Source: Ascarosepion bandense (taxonomy: Eukaryota; Mollusca; Cephalopoda; Sepiida; Sepiidae). Taken from it: a stretch of DNA of 64,000 nucleotides. Position numbers and translations under genes: made by a program. This document shows positions 9,539 to 20,518 of this stretch, in pieces. The number at the start of each line of letters is the position of its first letter. Within the stretch, counting starts at the first letter, position 1. The notes beneath the pieces are model-generated. The model saw only the letters and a program-made list of their open reading frames with translations, was not told where the DNA came from and did no database searches. Location of the stretch: assembly GCA_037127315.1 (NCBI GenBank), contig JBBBDQ010000442.1:2087501-2151500 (forward strand), in the 5' to 3' direction.

Positions 9539-10210
9539 TTTTTTTTTTAATCATGTCACCCCAAGCAAGGCATTCCACTGCCACTATAGCGCAGGGGGTT
9601 ACACAGGGCGATAGACGAGTTAGGATGTACATAGGGGGAGAGTTGGAGAAAATGGAAGGGTTAGTGTGTTAGGAAGTGTCTATTGACCTTACATTTAAAC
9701 TCCTGGAGGTTATAACCGTCGGGGAAGCAAGCAGGCGGGAAGTGCGAGAAAAGAAACTGTTGGAGTAGAAATTGCGGTTACATTTCATCGGTTTCACTGT
9801 AAAAGGGTGGGACCTAGTTGCCAATCTAGTATCTCGTGCGAGCTCACACCTAGGGGGCACGAGTGATTTAAGTTCATCAGAGCAGAAGCCATGAAAGTAT
9901 TTATAGAAGAGGCACAGGGAAGCCACGTCACGCCGGTGAGAGAATAACTGCAGGCGGTCAGCTAAGTCGATATCAATCACATTACAGATTCTTCGCTGTA
10001 TTTTGTCAAAAAGCCCGAGGAGAATAGCAGGGGCACCCGACCAGATGTGGCAACAGTATTCAAAACACGGGTGGATGGTAGATTTGTATAAGTGCAGGAT
10101 AGCTTCAGGCGGAAAGAATTTCCGGGCCCTGCAGAGAGAGCCAACTTTTATGTCAGCGGATTTAGCAATAAAATTAAATGTATTTTTTAAATGCATTATA
10201 TTTCTGGAGA
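9539..10210 (-). pseudogene. Jockey/CR1-like LINE, subfamily A, RT C-terminus and 3' UTR
   Basis: The minus strand reads KVGSLCRARKFFPPEAILHL, IWSGAPAILLGLFDKIQRR, FSHRRDVASLCLFYKYFHG, HPFTVKPMKCNRNFYSNSF and SRTSRLL, with a small deletion before the final segment (NSLPHPCFPDG lost). Tail subfamily A is marked by CCAAGCAAGGCATTCCACTGCC on the plus strand. The upstream frame continues to about 10274 into non-LINE sequence, which marks the 5' truncation point. Confidence 0.85.
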
Positions 10211-10344
10211 AAGAATAAAACAGTAAGAGAACGACAGAGAGGAAAACGAGAACGATTACGAGCAAAATCCACAAGCTTGTTTTGGCCGGTCGTAAATTTA
10301 AGTTGTGTGAGATAGAAGAGGATTAGAACATATCAGAAGATAGT

Positions 10345-11090
10345 GTATTCATCATTTTGCATGGAAATTTGTCAATGAGAAAGCTGTGTTCAAAGTGGGT
10401 TCCACGTTTGCTCGGAGTCGATCAAAAACAATAACGCCTCGACGATTCAGAGCGTTGTTTGCAGCTGTTTCAACGCAACAAGAAGGAGTTATTTGCGTAA
10501 ATATGTGACAAAGAATGAAACATAAATCCACCACTTCATTCCGGAATCAAATCGGCAGTCAGCTGAGTGGACAGCCGCAGGTGAAAGCCGTCCAAAGCGA
10601 CCAAGGATGCAAACATCGGCAGCAAGGTTTTGGACTCTGTATTTTGAGATACGCAAGATATTTTGTTCGTTGATTACCTAGATAAAAAAAGAACTATTAG
10701 CGAATGTTAAAATCGCATTATTGGTGCGTTTGAAGGAAGAAATCGCCAAAAAACGACCACGAATTAAGAAGAAAAAAGTGATCTTCCATCAAGACAACGC
10801 ACCGTGTCACAAGTCGATCGCAACGATGGTTTAACTACATGATTTACACTTCCGCATCCACCCTATTCACCAGCGACAACTGACTGTTTGCAGACCTCAA
10901 AAGAATTCTCCAGGGAAAGAGATTTGGCTCCAATGAAAATGTGATATCGAAAACTGAGGCGTATTTTGTGGTCAAAGACAAACAGTTCTACAAAAAAGAC
11001 ATCGAATTGTGACGGAAGCATTGGAATCCGTGTATCACCTAAGAGACGACGTCGATTAATAAAGTCAAATTTTCCCTAAAAGTTGTTGTT
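10345..11090 (+). pseudogene. mariner-family transposase pseudogene
   Basis: Shifting frames on the plus strand give recognisable mariner blocks: STTSFRNQ..SQLSGQP..., then IFHQDNAPCHKSIATMV, then DLKRILQGKRFGSNENVISK and TEAYFVVKDKQFYKKDIEL. HQDNAPCH carries the second catalytic aspartate of the DD34D triad; the SPDLAPSDYW block with the third aspartate is frameshifted (about 10860-10900). At least four stops or frameshifts are present. It ends near a TAA followed by AATAAAGTC. The product would have been a DNA cut-and-paste transposase, now dead. Confidence 0.85.
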
Positions 11091-11175
11091 TTATTAGTTA
11101 AGCCCAGAATTTATTCAGTGATGTTCTCTATACACCGCTTATATATAACACGCTAAAATTTCCCTTTTCTGGTTC

Positions 11176-11335
11176 CATGCGCCTATAGCTTAGGAGTTAG
11201 CGACTCCGATTGACACCAAATCGGTCGAGTTTCGATCCCAGCCAGAAACAAGTGAATGTCTAGCCACACTGATGAACTGTGATACAGCGAAACAGGCTTA
11301 TAAGTGGATGACGAATATAATATATATATATATTT
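11176..11335 (+). mobile_element. tRNA-derived SINE, family 2
   Basis: Head GCGCCTATAGCTTAGGAG with B-box-like GAGTTTCGATCCC, then the body motif CTGATGAACTGTGATACAGC and a TA-rich tail. Same family as 7215-7356. Confidence 0.75.
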
Positions 11336-11376
11336 TAAAGTTTGTGTATTTAGGCAGAAAATTTTCTTTTAGACAT

Positions 11377-11595
11377 GTCACATTAAATAAATTGCAAACA
11401 TTGTGTCTGCTTATTTTCAATAACATCCGTTCATACTCATGGATAATCTTTCGCGTATTATAATTGAAAGATGTCAGAAATGAACTGTAACGTTGACAGA
11501 TGTTATTATCATTAATTTCTCAATGTACATTTATCCGTGAACATGAACGGATTCTATTTAGAATAAGCAGACAATATTTGCAATTTATTTAATGT

Positions 11596-11597
<2 letters not shown>
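11377..11597. repeat. Foldback repeat, about 68-bp arms
   Basis: GTCACATTAAATAAATTGCA at the left and TGCAATTTATTTAATGTGAC at the right are exact inverses, and the similarity continues inward through TCTGCTTATT and ATCCGTTCAT. The loop is about 85 bp. A related but weaker arrangement flanks the TA tract at 20.4-20.6 kb. Confidence 0.75.

Positions 11598-11671
<74 letters not shown>
11598..11671. repeat. (CA)n(TA)n microsatellite
   Basis: CA run followed by a TA run that abuts the Tc1 terminal repeat, so the TA target of the transposon lies in the microsatellite. Confidence 0.95.
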
Positions 11672-11676
<5 letters not shown>

Positions 11677-12611
11677 TACTGTGCAAAAGTATTAGGACAA
11701 GAACTATTTTATCTTTTATGAGACATATTAACAGAAAATAAACAATTTAATTAAAGTAATTTTGTTTGATTTACTCAACAAATGCTTTAACAAGAAAAAC
11801 ACTTGTTACAAAATAAATTTAATATTTAGTATAATAGCCTCTTGCTTTGATCACAGCCTTTATTCTGTCAGGCATGGAAATCACAAGCTTCTTCAATGTA
11901 TCTAATGGTATCTCCTGCCAAGCAGCTTGTATTTGTTCTCAACCTGTGTCTTGCGAAGTAACATTAGATTTATCAATTTTTTATCCAAAATATCCCATAA
12001 ATGTTCAATAGGATTGAGATCAGGGCTTTGTGGGGGCCAGTTAAAATTCGGAAGCCTTCCTTCCTCTTCATTTTTAGTTAAATAATTCTTACAAAATTTT
12101 GAAATATGTTTAAGGTCAATGACTTGTTGATAAATAAATCCTTGTCCTATTAAACGTATCTCAGATGGGACACCATGGCGGATAAGAATCAGGTGATACA
12201 TTTTTTTTATCCATCTTTCCATCAAATTTCTTCAGGTCTCCAACACCCTGGCCTCTAAAGCAACCCCAAACAAGAATATTTCCACCTCCATGCTTCATTG
12301 TTGGCACAATGCATTTTGCAAGGTACCTTTCATTTGATCTCCGCCTAACATGCTATCTGCTTTTAGAGCCAAAAAGTTCAAATTTTGACTCGTCTGTCCA
12401 GGGTACTTTCGTCCACTGATCTACCGTCCAATTCTTGTGTTGTTTTCCAAATTCTAAAGCTTTCTTACGTTTACTTCACGCAACAATGGTTTCCTAACCG
12501 CTACTACCAGTAGTGTGCAAAAGTGTTAGGACAGGGGTGATTTTTAATTTTATTTTGATGCGTCATAAATGATATAATAGTTCTTGTCCTAATACTTTTG
12601 CTCAGTACTGT
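11672..12611 (-). mobile_element. Tc1-like DNA transposon, about 0.94 kb
   Basis: Ends are CAGTACTGTGCAAAAGTATT on the left and ATACTTTTGCTCAGTACTG on the right, inverted, with TA at the left flank and at the right flank. The transposase is on the minus strand. A second inner end (CAGTAGTGTGCAAAAGTGTT at 12508) shows that the 5' part of the transposase has been replaced or that a mini-copy sits at the right end. Shorter relative at 2459-2948. Confidence 0.85.
11902..12480 (-). pseudogene. Tc1-type transposase, DDE domain (frameshifted)
   Basis: From 12480 down, the minus strand reads ALEFGKQHKNWTVDQWTKV, WTDESKFELFGSKSR, CIVPTMKHGGGNILVWGCF, then GVPSEIRLIGQGF in another frame, [14 protein letters not shown] and WPPQSPDLNPIEHLWDILD. 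The first catalytic D is in WTDES and the third residue (E) is in NPIEHLW, as in Tc1 DD34E enzymes. The middle block with the second aspartate is degraded near 12150-12200, and the N-terminal DNA-binding domain is missing. Confidence 0.85.
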
Positions 12612-13115
12612 ATGTGTGTATCGTTAAAGATGACTGACATGGTGCAACGATTAAGCTTTTTATGTAAATGATTTTTTGGGGGGAGGGGGGTTGTGTTCCT
12701 ACAAATTTTTCCTTTATGTACACAAAGTATGTAAATATATCTAAAATTACTGCATTTTCCGAGCGCTTTTGGCTATACTTTTAGCCATTAGCAAGGACGC
12801 TTTATATTTTTTTATTTTTAATTAAATATGTGGGTTATTTTATGTATGCGTTTAAAGATATAGGAATGTTTTGTTTTACAAACACAGAATGTTGTGGGTG
12901 TGTTCGCAATTAATTTTGTTTAGTGGTGGTTTTTTCTTTTTTATTATTAGGGCTTCCATTATTTTTTCTTTTGCTTTTACATGTGAATTAGGCTATCATA
13001 CTTGTATTTTCTACTAGTATATTTTGGATAGAATCAGAGAGTTTTCTGTGTGTTGCTAAATGTTAACTTAAGTCGCCGAGATAGCTACGTTGCAATGTGA
13101 CCAATGTAATTATAC
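12612..13115. other. Unassigned AT-rich sequence
   Basis: No gene. Around 12755-12790 the minus strand has CTAATGGCTAAAAGTATAGCC followed by AAAAGCGC, a stem-loop resembling the conserved hairpin beside Penelope-like elements at 20.7 and 27.5 kb; weak support for a Penelope end. Confidence 0.35.
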
Positions 13116-13480
13116 TTTTTTTTTTAATCATGTCACCCCAAGCAAGGCATTCCACTGCCACTATAGCGCAGGGGGTTACACAGGGCGATAGACGAGTTAG
13201 GATGTACATAGGGGGAGAGTTGGATAAAATGGGAGGGTTAGTGTGTTAGGAAGTGTCTATTGAACGTACATTTAAACTCCTGGATGTTATAACCGTCGGG
13301 GAAGCAAGGATGCGGAAGTGAATTCCACAGTCGGGAAGTGCGAGAAAAGAAACTGTTGGAGTAGAAGTTGCGGTTGCATTTTATCGGTTTCACTGTAAAA
13401 GGGTGGGACCTAGTTGCCAATCTAGTATCCCGTGCAAACTCACACCTAGTGGGCACCAGTGCATGAGTTTAATTTGATCA
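13116..13480 (-). pseudogene. Jockey/CR1-like LINE 3' end, subfamily A
   Basis: The minus strand encodes 72 open codons: CEFARDTRLATRSHPFTVKP, KCNRNFYSNSFFSRTSRLWN, SLPHPCFPDGYN, EFKCTFNRHFLTH and stop, followed by the subfamily A 3' UTR. Severely 5'-truncated. Confidence 0.85.
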
Positions 13481-14105
13481 GAGACGTAGTTTTTCAGGGG
13501 TATTTGAACTCATAAATAATGTTGGTTCTTTGTAGTTTTAATTTTGCGAGTGTTAATTTTATGATAAGGTTAGCTGTTTAGTTTAATTTTATTTTATTCA
13601 TTTTTTTTTTTTCAACCTATAATTTAATTTCCTTGTTCGGGTCGACTGGGGCGATGTATTTCTTTCTGATATTTTAAGAGAAAATTTGTCTTGCTTATAT
13701 TTAACATGTATTTGGTTTTTGTAGATGTTAATTGTTGTGGGGTTCTACCTTTTCATAAATGTGGACTCGTCCAGAGTATACCTATACTACTGCTATAGAA
13801 GCGAGACTGGGGAATACCGCGTTTTCTAGCGGTAATTTCTTTGACACTGTCAATCTCTCTGCCTCCGGGAGGAGAGTATTAACCCAGTCGTGGCTCCGCC
13901 GAAGGGTACAGTCACGACTGGGCAAAATTAGACAGATACTTTTGACTGGGCTATATGGACCGGAGACCCCACGTTAAAAAGGCCTTGTGCCACATTTTGC
14001 CCTAATCGGGGGAGTTAATAAATACAACGGATTCTTTGTGCACTTAATGGCGTCGTGAATTTAATTCTAAATCGGAATTAAATTAACACTGGTTGAGTAG
14101 GATTC
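13481..14105. other. Unassigned sequence with an inverted repeat at 13883-13923
   Basis: CCCAGTCGTGGCTCC and the later TCACGACTGGGC form a hairpin of about 11 bp arms. The surrounding GC content is higher than the window average. A 72-codon frame overlaps (13759-13977) but resembles nothing known. Confidence 0.4.
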
Positions 14106-14107
14106 CC

Positions 14108-14290
14108 ATAATTCTTCAGAACGCTGAAGATCATGGCTCTCCACAATGTCCTGTCCTTCGAAGCTCTTCGTAAATTTTGTCATTTCGCTATCTCTACCGA
14201 AGGATTGTTTCGCCATTTATTTACTAAATCGCGTTCTGTAACTTGTGCGGAGTTTGATCTGTTCACTTCAATATGTCCTGTGAGTGTCAA
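14108..14290 (-). pseudogene. RTE-type LINE 3' fragment (degenerate)
   Basis: TTCAGAAC..GAAGATCATGGCTC and CTGTCCTTCGAAGCTCTT match the RTE 3' ends at 33100 and 35905 on the same strand. Only the last ~60 bp are clear; the remainder is decayed. Confidence 0.5.
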
Positions 14291-14412
14291 CATTTTAAAC
14301 AAAATCGGGGACTAACATAAAAATGCAAGTGTGTAATAAAAGGTACGGACGGAATAAAAGGCGAGGCTGCGATAAAAGGAGTGGGACAATGAAAGCGGTA
14401 GCATTAAAGATG

Positions 14413-14935
14413 TCAGTCAGTTAAGTGCCATACGTGATACACGCTTGGGCGATCATGTCTCGAAAGAGATATGACTGACTGGGCAGAAGATTTTCTATCC
14501 TGCTCTTTAAACTATAGCTGAAAGGAGAAGAGACGAATTGTATTAATAAGTAGTAATTAGTGGGGGATCAGTTTATTACTTAATATCAACAGAAAACCGA
14601 TCCCCCACTTTTTGCTCAGTAGAAGCTTTACTTATGTTTCCAACTATTATCTTCATTCAGTCAGTTAAGTGCCATACGTGATACACGCTTTGGGCGATCA
14701 TGTCTCGAAAGAGACATGACTGACTAGATAGAAGATTATCCTGCAGTAGGTTGTCATTGCTTTCTGCGGTAGACTGGTTGCCGACCAAGGCTATAGAACC
14801 CAATCTGTCCTGTTATTTAACCCATAACTGGAAGTAAGAGACGGATTAATACCCTTGGGAAATTCAACTGGAATTCGAACTCGGCTCCCCGGTTTCTCGT
14901 TCCGAGCCACTGTACCACAAATGGGTGGCTGGCAT
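14413..14935 (-). mobile_element. SINE family 1 with tandem tail unit containing a hairpin
   Basis: A complete SINE family 1 lies at about 14656-14935 (minus strand). Its tail is followed by a second tail copy at 14418, 244 bp away. Each period contains the hairpin AGTGGGGGATCAGTTT ... AAACCGATCCCCCACT (14559-14609) and the linker AGAAGCTTTACTTATG. The same 244-bp structure is at 25.7 and 56.2 kb. Confidence 0.75.
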
Positions 14936-14944
14936 TATAACTCT

Positions 14945-15125
14945 GCAAAATAAAGTTGATGTTTTGATTAAAAGGGGTGGGTATAAAAATATAATGGATG
15001 AGGAGATAAAAAGGATGGGCAGACCAAAATAGATGCGTGGAATAAAAACTATAGATGAAATAAAAGAGGTGGGCGGAATAAAATGGATGGGTAGATTAAA
15101 AATGACAGAAATAATGTAACGAATG
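14945..15125. repeat. Minisatellite, about 95-bp degenerate unit (left part)
   Basis: Built of GGATGGGTAGATTAAAAATG, GAATAAAAACTATAGATGAA and GGTGGGCGGAATAAAAT modules. It continues at 15598-15742 and 16735-16895, separated by insertions. Confidence 0.75.
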
Positions 15126-15597
15126 GGGCAATAAAGCTATACTTTCATGGCTTCTGCTCAGACGAACTTAAGTCACTGATGCCTCCTCAACAGGTGTTTA
15201 CTCGTGCAACCAGACTGGCAACTGGGTCCCACCCATTCACAGTCAGGTTAGCCAAATGCAGACGACAATTCTACTCCTGCAGCTTCCTCTCTCGAACTTC
15301 CCGCCTGTGGAACTCGCTCCCGTATTCTTGCTTTCCTGACGGCTACAACCTCCAGAAATTTAAATGCAAACTCAATACTCATCTACTAACCACTGGACTC
15401 TAGCTCTCTCCCCTCCCCTGTATAACCTTCCCTTTCTCTCCACCTATGTATCTGTCATCGCACCTGCTTTCTATTGTTTCTTTCTAACTAGTTTGTACTC
15501 CTCACTCTTTTCTAATTAATCTTTTTACATTTATGTAGCCCCCTGCACATCAGTGGCGTTTCCGCCTTGCTCGGGGTGAAATGATTAAAAAAAAAAA
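15126..15597 (+). pseudogene. Jockey/CR1-like LINE 3' end, subfamily B
   Basis: The plus strand encodes MPPQQVFTRATRLATGSHPF, AKCRRQFYSCSFLSRTSRLW, NSLPYSCFPDGYN, KFKCKLNTHLLTTGL and stop at 15403, then a 3' UTR ending CTCGGGGTGAAATGATTAAA with an A tail. It splits the minisatellite, so it inserted after that array formed. Subfamily B is marked by NTHLLTTGL and the CGCC...GCCTTGCTCGG tail. Confidence 0.85.
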
Positions 15598-15742
15598 GAT
15601 GAAATAAAAAGGATGAATGGAATTAAATGGATCGGTCGACTAAAAATGATAAATAATAAAATGAATGAGTGTAATAAAAACTATAGATGAATTAAAAGGA
15701 GTGGGTGGAATGAAATGGATGGATAGATTGAAAGAGATATCT
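15598..15742. repeat. Minisatellite, middle part
   Basis: Continuation of the ~95-bp modules between the LINE insertion and the Helitron. Confidence 0.7.
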
Positions 15743-16087
15743 ATCTAAACTTATTTATAAATGAAACATTGTCTGTGGGTGTGTGTCTGTGTGTGTGTGT
15801 CTGTCTGTGTCTGTGTGTGTGTGTGTCCGTCATCTATAGACTCCGAAACGGCTGAACCTATTTTCTTGAGAATTTACATAGTTGTACTATAAGCGTCTGT
15901 GAGTGTTCTTAGCTAGGTTTTGTGTGGAGGTACCTCCGATAAATATCGAAAATCGATAATCGAAAAAATCGGGTTATAGAAGGAGTGGTCCGATTTTAAT
16001 CAAATTTGATACACTCATAGACAAAGACATAAGAAACGATATTCAGAAGTTTCAAGGTTGCAGTTTTTACAATAGTGCATAAACTCG

Positions 16088-16124
<37 letters not shown>

Positions 16125-16500
16125 AGATGTTTGTGTGTCTGTTTATCTGCCTGTATGTCTGTATTTTTTCAGCCCTTTTATTTTAGTTTTTGCTTCGGGT
16201 TGGGCTCTAAGTACGTATAATTGTAGTTCTTAGTCTCAGTCATGATTCCATTTACTCAGAGGACTTATTTAGCCTTCAAAATTCAATTTACGGCGAAAAA
16301 ACGTATTGGATATTGATAGCAGGAAATGAAAATTTGACTTACATCCATTCATTTTTCTTTCAGTCTACGGTTTCGCTTTAACTGGAAACAACTATTGCTT
16401 TTTAGTCTTTCGTGCCAACATCCAAAGAGTCTGAGCTCCAGGACCATGGATTAGTTTTAAAGCTTTCATCACACCCGAGCAACGCCGGGCTATACTGCTA

Positions 16501-16501
<1 letters not shown>
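15743..16501 (+). mobile_element. Non-autonomous Helitron, family 1
   Basis: Starts TCTAAACTTATTTATAAATG after an A and ends GCAACGCCGGGCTATACTG-CTAG before T. The terminal hairpin is CCGAGCAACGCCGGG-like. Inside is the conserved ACTCCGAAACGGCTGAACC block and an AATCGATAATCGA palindromic stretch, plus a (TA)n tract. No Rep/helicase frame, so it depends on an autonomous partner. It replicates by rolling circle in known relatives. Same family at 22.2, 42.8, 55.1 and 61.3 kb. Confidence 0.8.
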
Positions 16502-16557
<56 letters not shown>

Positions 16558-16715
16558 ATTGGTAAATTGTCGCCATTATTATTAGGTGCGATTGATAAAT
16601 TGTCGCAATTATTTTATTATTTCAAATATTCTTTAGGCTGAGTCTGAGCTCCAGGACTATGGATTAGTTTTAAAGCTTTCATTACACCCGAGCAACGCTG
16701 GGCTATCCTGCTAGT
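16502..16715 (+). mobile_element. (TA)n plus second Helitron family 1 3' end
   Basis: A TA tract (16502-16553) is followed by a second copy of the last ~150 bp of the Helitron, ending AACGCTGGGCTATCCTGCTAGT at 16714. The 3' end is therefore duplicated in tandem. Confidence 0.75.
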
Positions 16716-16734
16716 AATATAATGTTTGAGGCTG

Positions 16735-16895
16735 AAAAAAACTATAGATAAAATAAAAGGGGTGTGTGTGGAATTAAATGGATCGGTCGATTAAAAATGA
16801 TGGTATAAAAAATGAATGTGGTTAATCAAAACTATAGATGAAATAAAAGGGGAGGGCGGAATAAAATAGATGGATAGATTAAAACAGTTTGAATG
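16735..16895. repeat. Minisatellite, right part
   Basis: AACTATAGATAAAATAAAAG and related modules resume after the Helitron and end near 16895. Confidence 0.7.
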
Positions 16896-16990
16896 TCTAC
16901 CTCATCTCCGAAGTATCAACAAATCATTCACGAAGTAACTTGTAAATAATTATCATCCATTTATCTCATTGTTTTGCTGCCATTTCACTC

Positions 16991-17282
16991 AAGTTAGTCA
17001 GTTAAGTACCATACATGTTACACACTTGACCGATTATGTCTCTTTGGAGACATGACTGACCGGGCAGATGATTTTCCCGCAATATGGTGCCAGTACTTTC
17101 TGCGGTAAACTGGTTGCCAACTAAGGCTATAGAACCCAATCTTTCCAGTTATTTAACCGATAGAGGGAAGAGACGAGTTAATACCTTTCCTAAAGATATT
17201 TGCGCATAATTCAACTGGAATTCGAACACGGTTCTCTGATTTCTTGTTCCGAGCTAATAACCACTGCACCACAACGAACATA
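16991..17282 (-). mobile_element. tRNA-derived SINE, family 1
   Basis: Full family 1 layout on the minus strand: head near 17280 (GTTGTGGTGCAGTGG), B-box-like TGTTCGAATTCC, then body and tail to AGTTAAGTACC at 16995. More diverged than the other copies. Confidence 0.75.
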
Positions 17283-17374
17283 CTTTCACTTAAACTTCGG
17301 GATTCAAGTCCTCAATTATTTAACAGCCGCCACTAACTGGTGATTTAATCCATTTAATCCATTTAATCCATTCC

Positions 17375-17505
17375 TTTTTCCAAGGTGGCAATTGCGAAGG
17401 GAACGTAAACAACCCCAGCCGAATATTGAACTCGGATCACTTATACAATTTCCCAGGCTGTTAACTGTTTCGCCACCCACATCACCAACCGCTTTCTGAC
17501 ATGAA
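17375..17505 (-). mobile_element. Possible tRNA-derived SINE, family 3
   Basis: On the minus strand, GGGTGGCGAAACAGTTAAC followed about 40 bp later by CCGAGTTCAATATTCG resembles an A box and B box arrangement. Only one copy is visible here, so family status is unproved. Flanking 17283-17374 and 17506-17884 have no recognised feature except a short ATTTAATCC triplication. Confidence 0.35.
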
Positions 17506-17884
17506 TCTAATCTTAAATGCAAGTAATTAAATACCTGGCTTATTCTAAGATTCACTCCACTAGATTTCTATAATTTGTGCGTAAGGGTTCAGTTAGTGCA
17601 AAACCCTAACGCGGTATTGCCAAGCAGTTAGGTATTTGCCGAACGTTGCCAAGATGGAAGCCATATTTCCAAAGCGTTCAGCAAGAAGTCGCCATCTTAA
17701 AAGCTTGCAAGGCCAGCAGACTGATCACTTGTATGATTATGACTCCTTCGTTCATCTTTAAGAGAAGAAAGTTGCTTTACAAAGATTACTGATATATCTC
17801 ACCGACGTAATTTTGCTAAAAAGAAATTGAGACACATGAACATATCTGGTTTATAGAATATAATAATAAAGTGTAACCCTGGTA

Positions 17885-18375
17885 TAAGAGAGTTTTCGAG
17901 ACCGGACATATATTCTCTTATATCAGGGTCTGGTCTATTTTATAAACATTACCACAGGCTCTAATTTGGGACCAGAGAAAATCTATCTTATATTCGGGTT
18001 GCTCTTATATCCGGGTTTGTCCTATTTTATAAACATTACCACAGGCTCTAATTTGGGACCATAGAAAACCTCTCTTATATTCGCGTTGCTCTTATATCCG
18101 GGTTTGTCCTATTTTATAAAAATTACCACAGGCTCTAATTTTGACCAAAGAAAATCTCTCTTATATTCGAGTTTCTCTTATATACGGGTCTGGTCTATTT
18201 TATAAATATTACCACAGGCTCTAATTTGGGACCAGAGAAAATGTCTCTTATATTCGAGTTTCTCTTATATCCGGGTTTGGTCTATTTTATAAACATTAAC
18301 ACAGGCTCTAATTTGGGACCAGATAAAAAAACCACTCTTATATTCGGGTTTCTTTTATATTCGGGTTGATATATA
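17885..18375. repeat. Minisatellite, 87-bp unit, about 5.5 copies
   Basis: CCACAGGCTCTAATTTGGGA recurs at 17952, 18039, 18126, 18212 and 18299 (as ACACAGG), giving steps of 86-87 bp. Each unit also carries CTCTTATAT twice. No coding potential. Confidence 0.9.
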
Positions 18376-18605
18376 TCAATTTTTGCGTAAGGAATAAAAG
18401 TACGTTTAAATGTAACAAATATTAATTTTTTTGTGTTTTTATTGTTTTTTGTGTTTTTATTGTTTCTTTTTTTTTCCCACTGGTGTACAAGGTCCAAGAG
18501 TCACTCGAGGTAAGAGGTTTCAGATTAAGAAGCACAGCTTATGTGGACATATGTGGAAGATAACGGTCAATCCTTACACCTAAACTGGCTGAAATTAGAT
18601 TGAGA
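18376..18605. other. Unassigned AT-rich sequence
   Basis: Includes two short GTGTTTTTATTGTTT repeats. No gene seen. Confidence 0.4.
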
Positions 18606-19580
18606 ATGTATATGAAAAATATATATATGGAACACGTTCTGTTATTCTTTGTTGAGCGAATATAGTATTCTGGAAGAAAAGAATACATATGGTACTCATT
18701 CCGTTATTTTTAGTTGAGCGATTATAGGATTCTGGAAGAAAAGAATATATATAGAACATATTCTATTACTCATTGTTGACTGAACATAGGATTCTGAAAG
18801 AAAAAAATATATATGGAACTCATTCCGTTATTCTTTGTTGAATGAATATAGGATTCTGGAAGAAAAGAATATATATGAAACTCATTCCGTTATTCTTTGT
18901 TGACTGAATATCTAATTCTGGAAGAAAAGAGTATATATGGAATTCATTCCGTTATTCTTTATTGAGTGAATATAGGTCTATGGAAGGAAAAATCTGTATG
19001 GACTCATTCCGTTATTCTTGTTGAGTGAATATATAATTCCGGAAGAAAGGAATATATATGGAACGCATTCCGTTAAACTCTGTTGAGTGAATATAGGATT
19101 AAGAAGAAAAGAATTTATATGTACTCATTCCGTTTTTCTTTGTTAAGTGAATATAGAATTCTTGAAGAAAAGAATATTTATGGAATTCATTCTGTTATTC
19201 TTTCTTCAGTGAATATAGAATTCTGGAAGAAAAGAATATATATGCAATTCATTCCGTTATTCTTTTTTGAGTGAATATACGATTTTGGAAGAAAAATATA
19301 TATGGACTCATTCCGATATTTTTTGTTCACTGAATATAGGATTCTAGAATGAAAGAATAAATTTGGAACTCATTCCGTTATTCTCTGTTGAGTGAATATA
19401 GGATTCTGAAAGAAAAGAATATATGTGGAACTCATTCCGTTATTCTTTGTTGAATGAATATAGGATTCTGGGAGATAAAATATATATGGACTCATTCCGT
19501 TATTCTTTGTTGAGTGAATATTGGATTCTTAAAGAAAAGAATATATGTGGAACTCATTCCGTTATTCTTTGGTTCGAATC
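18606..19580. repeat. Minisatellite, about 62-bp unit, about 15 copies
   Basis: Each unit holds CTCATTCCGTTATTCTTTG, TTGAGTGAATATAGGATTCT and GGAAGAAAAGAATATATATG, with small indels. Short frames across it are by-products of the repeat. Confidence 0.9.
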
Positions 19581-19698
19581 TTGGCGAGGAGAGGATATTT
19601 TTATTTAATAAGATTTATCAAATATTAAGGCAGTTCGTCGAAAAATAGCTAAATATATTAATTAATGTATAAATACTAAACTAACATGTAAAAGTAAA

Positions 19699-19724
19699 GT
19701 TATATATATATCTATATCTATCTA

Positions 19725-19800
<76 letters not shown>
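19699..19800. repeat. (TATC)n(TA)n microsatellite
   Basis: TATC/TA mixture passing into a pure TA run. Confidence 0.95.
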
Positions 19801-19801
<1 letters not shown>

Positions 19802-20039
19802 CTTTACCTATATAAAGAGAATAAACTACTAAGATAAATGAACACTATAGTACAGATTAAATTAGGCAAGTACATAGGTGTATCAAAATGTGTTTAATAC
19901 AATTATATTGTAGAACATTTGAACATTTTTCATTTGGAAATGAGTTATTTAGCGACTTAGGTTTCTACCTTACAATCCTGATTTAACCGTTTTTTAAAAC
20001 GCTCACGTAACAGGGATCTTTTTTGAACGCACAATTTTT

Positions 20040-20300
20040 CAAAATTAGGAGAACTTACTTAAAGGTCTTAGAAGACTTTTTGTCCATGAATGTATGAGCC
20101 TAGTAGGTATTTATTGTTATGTTTACACTTGGATGTAATTTCTGTTCTTGCATTTAGTAATTTATTTTTGTCTCGGAACTATATTATAACCAATTTTTCC
20201 TCCTGGCATAATCTGCATATTTTACCACGGTTTGTAAGGTTTGGTGTTTTTACTATGCTTCCATGATTGCCTGAAGAAACACGAAAGATGAAGAAAGTAA
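20040..20300 (-). pseudogene. Penelope-like element, C-terminal fragment
   Basis: The minus strand reads ICRLCQEEKLVII, RDKNKLLNARTEITSKCKHN and NKYLLGSYI. The C-x2-C-x2-EKL ... LLN.R.E..SKC.H.NK.LL pattern is the distal end of Penelope-like GIY-YIG proteins. It is fragmentary, with in-frame stops. 19801-20039 upstream is unassigned. Confidence 0.65.
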
Positions 20301-20339
20301 ACAAATATTTAGTTCACCATATAATCTTCTATCGAATTA

Positions 20340-20452
20340 TATATACATGTGTGCGAATATATATATATATATGTGTGTGTGTGCGTGCGTGTGCGTGTGT
20401 GTAAACGGATTTTATCAAAAATAAGCAGACATAACATTCGTTATTTATTTCA

Positions 20453-20518
<66 letters not shown>

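Noticed and set aside
17316..17555. 79-codon minus-strand frame
   Set aside because: Lies across a probable tRNA-derived SINE and a short ATTTAATCC repeat; no domain.
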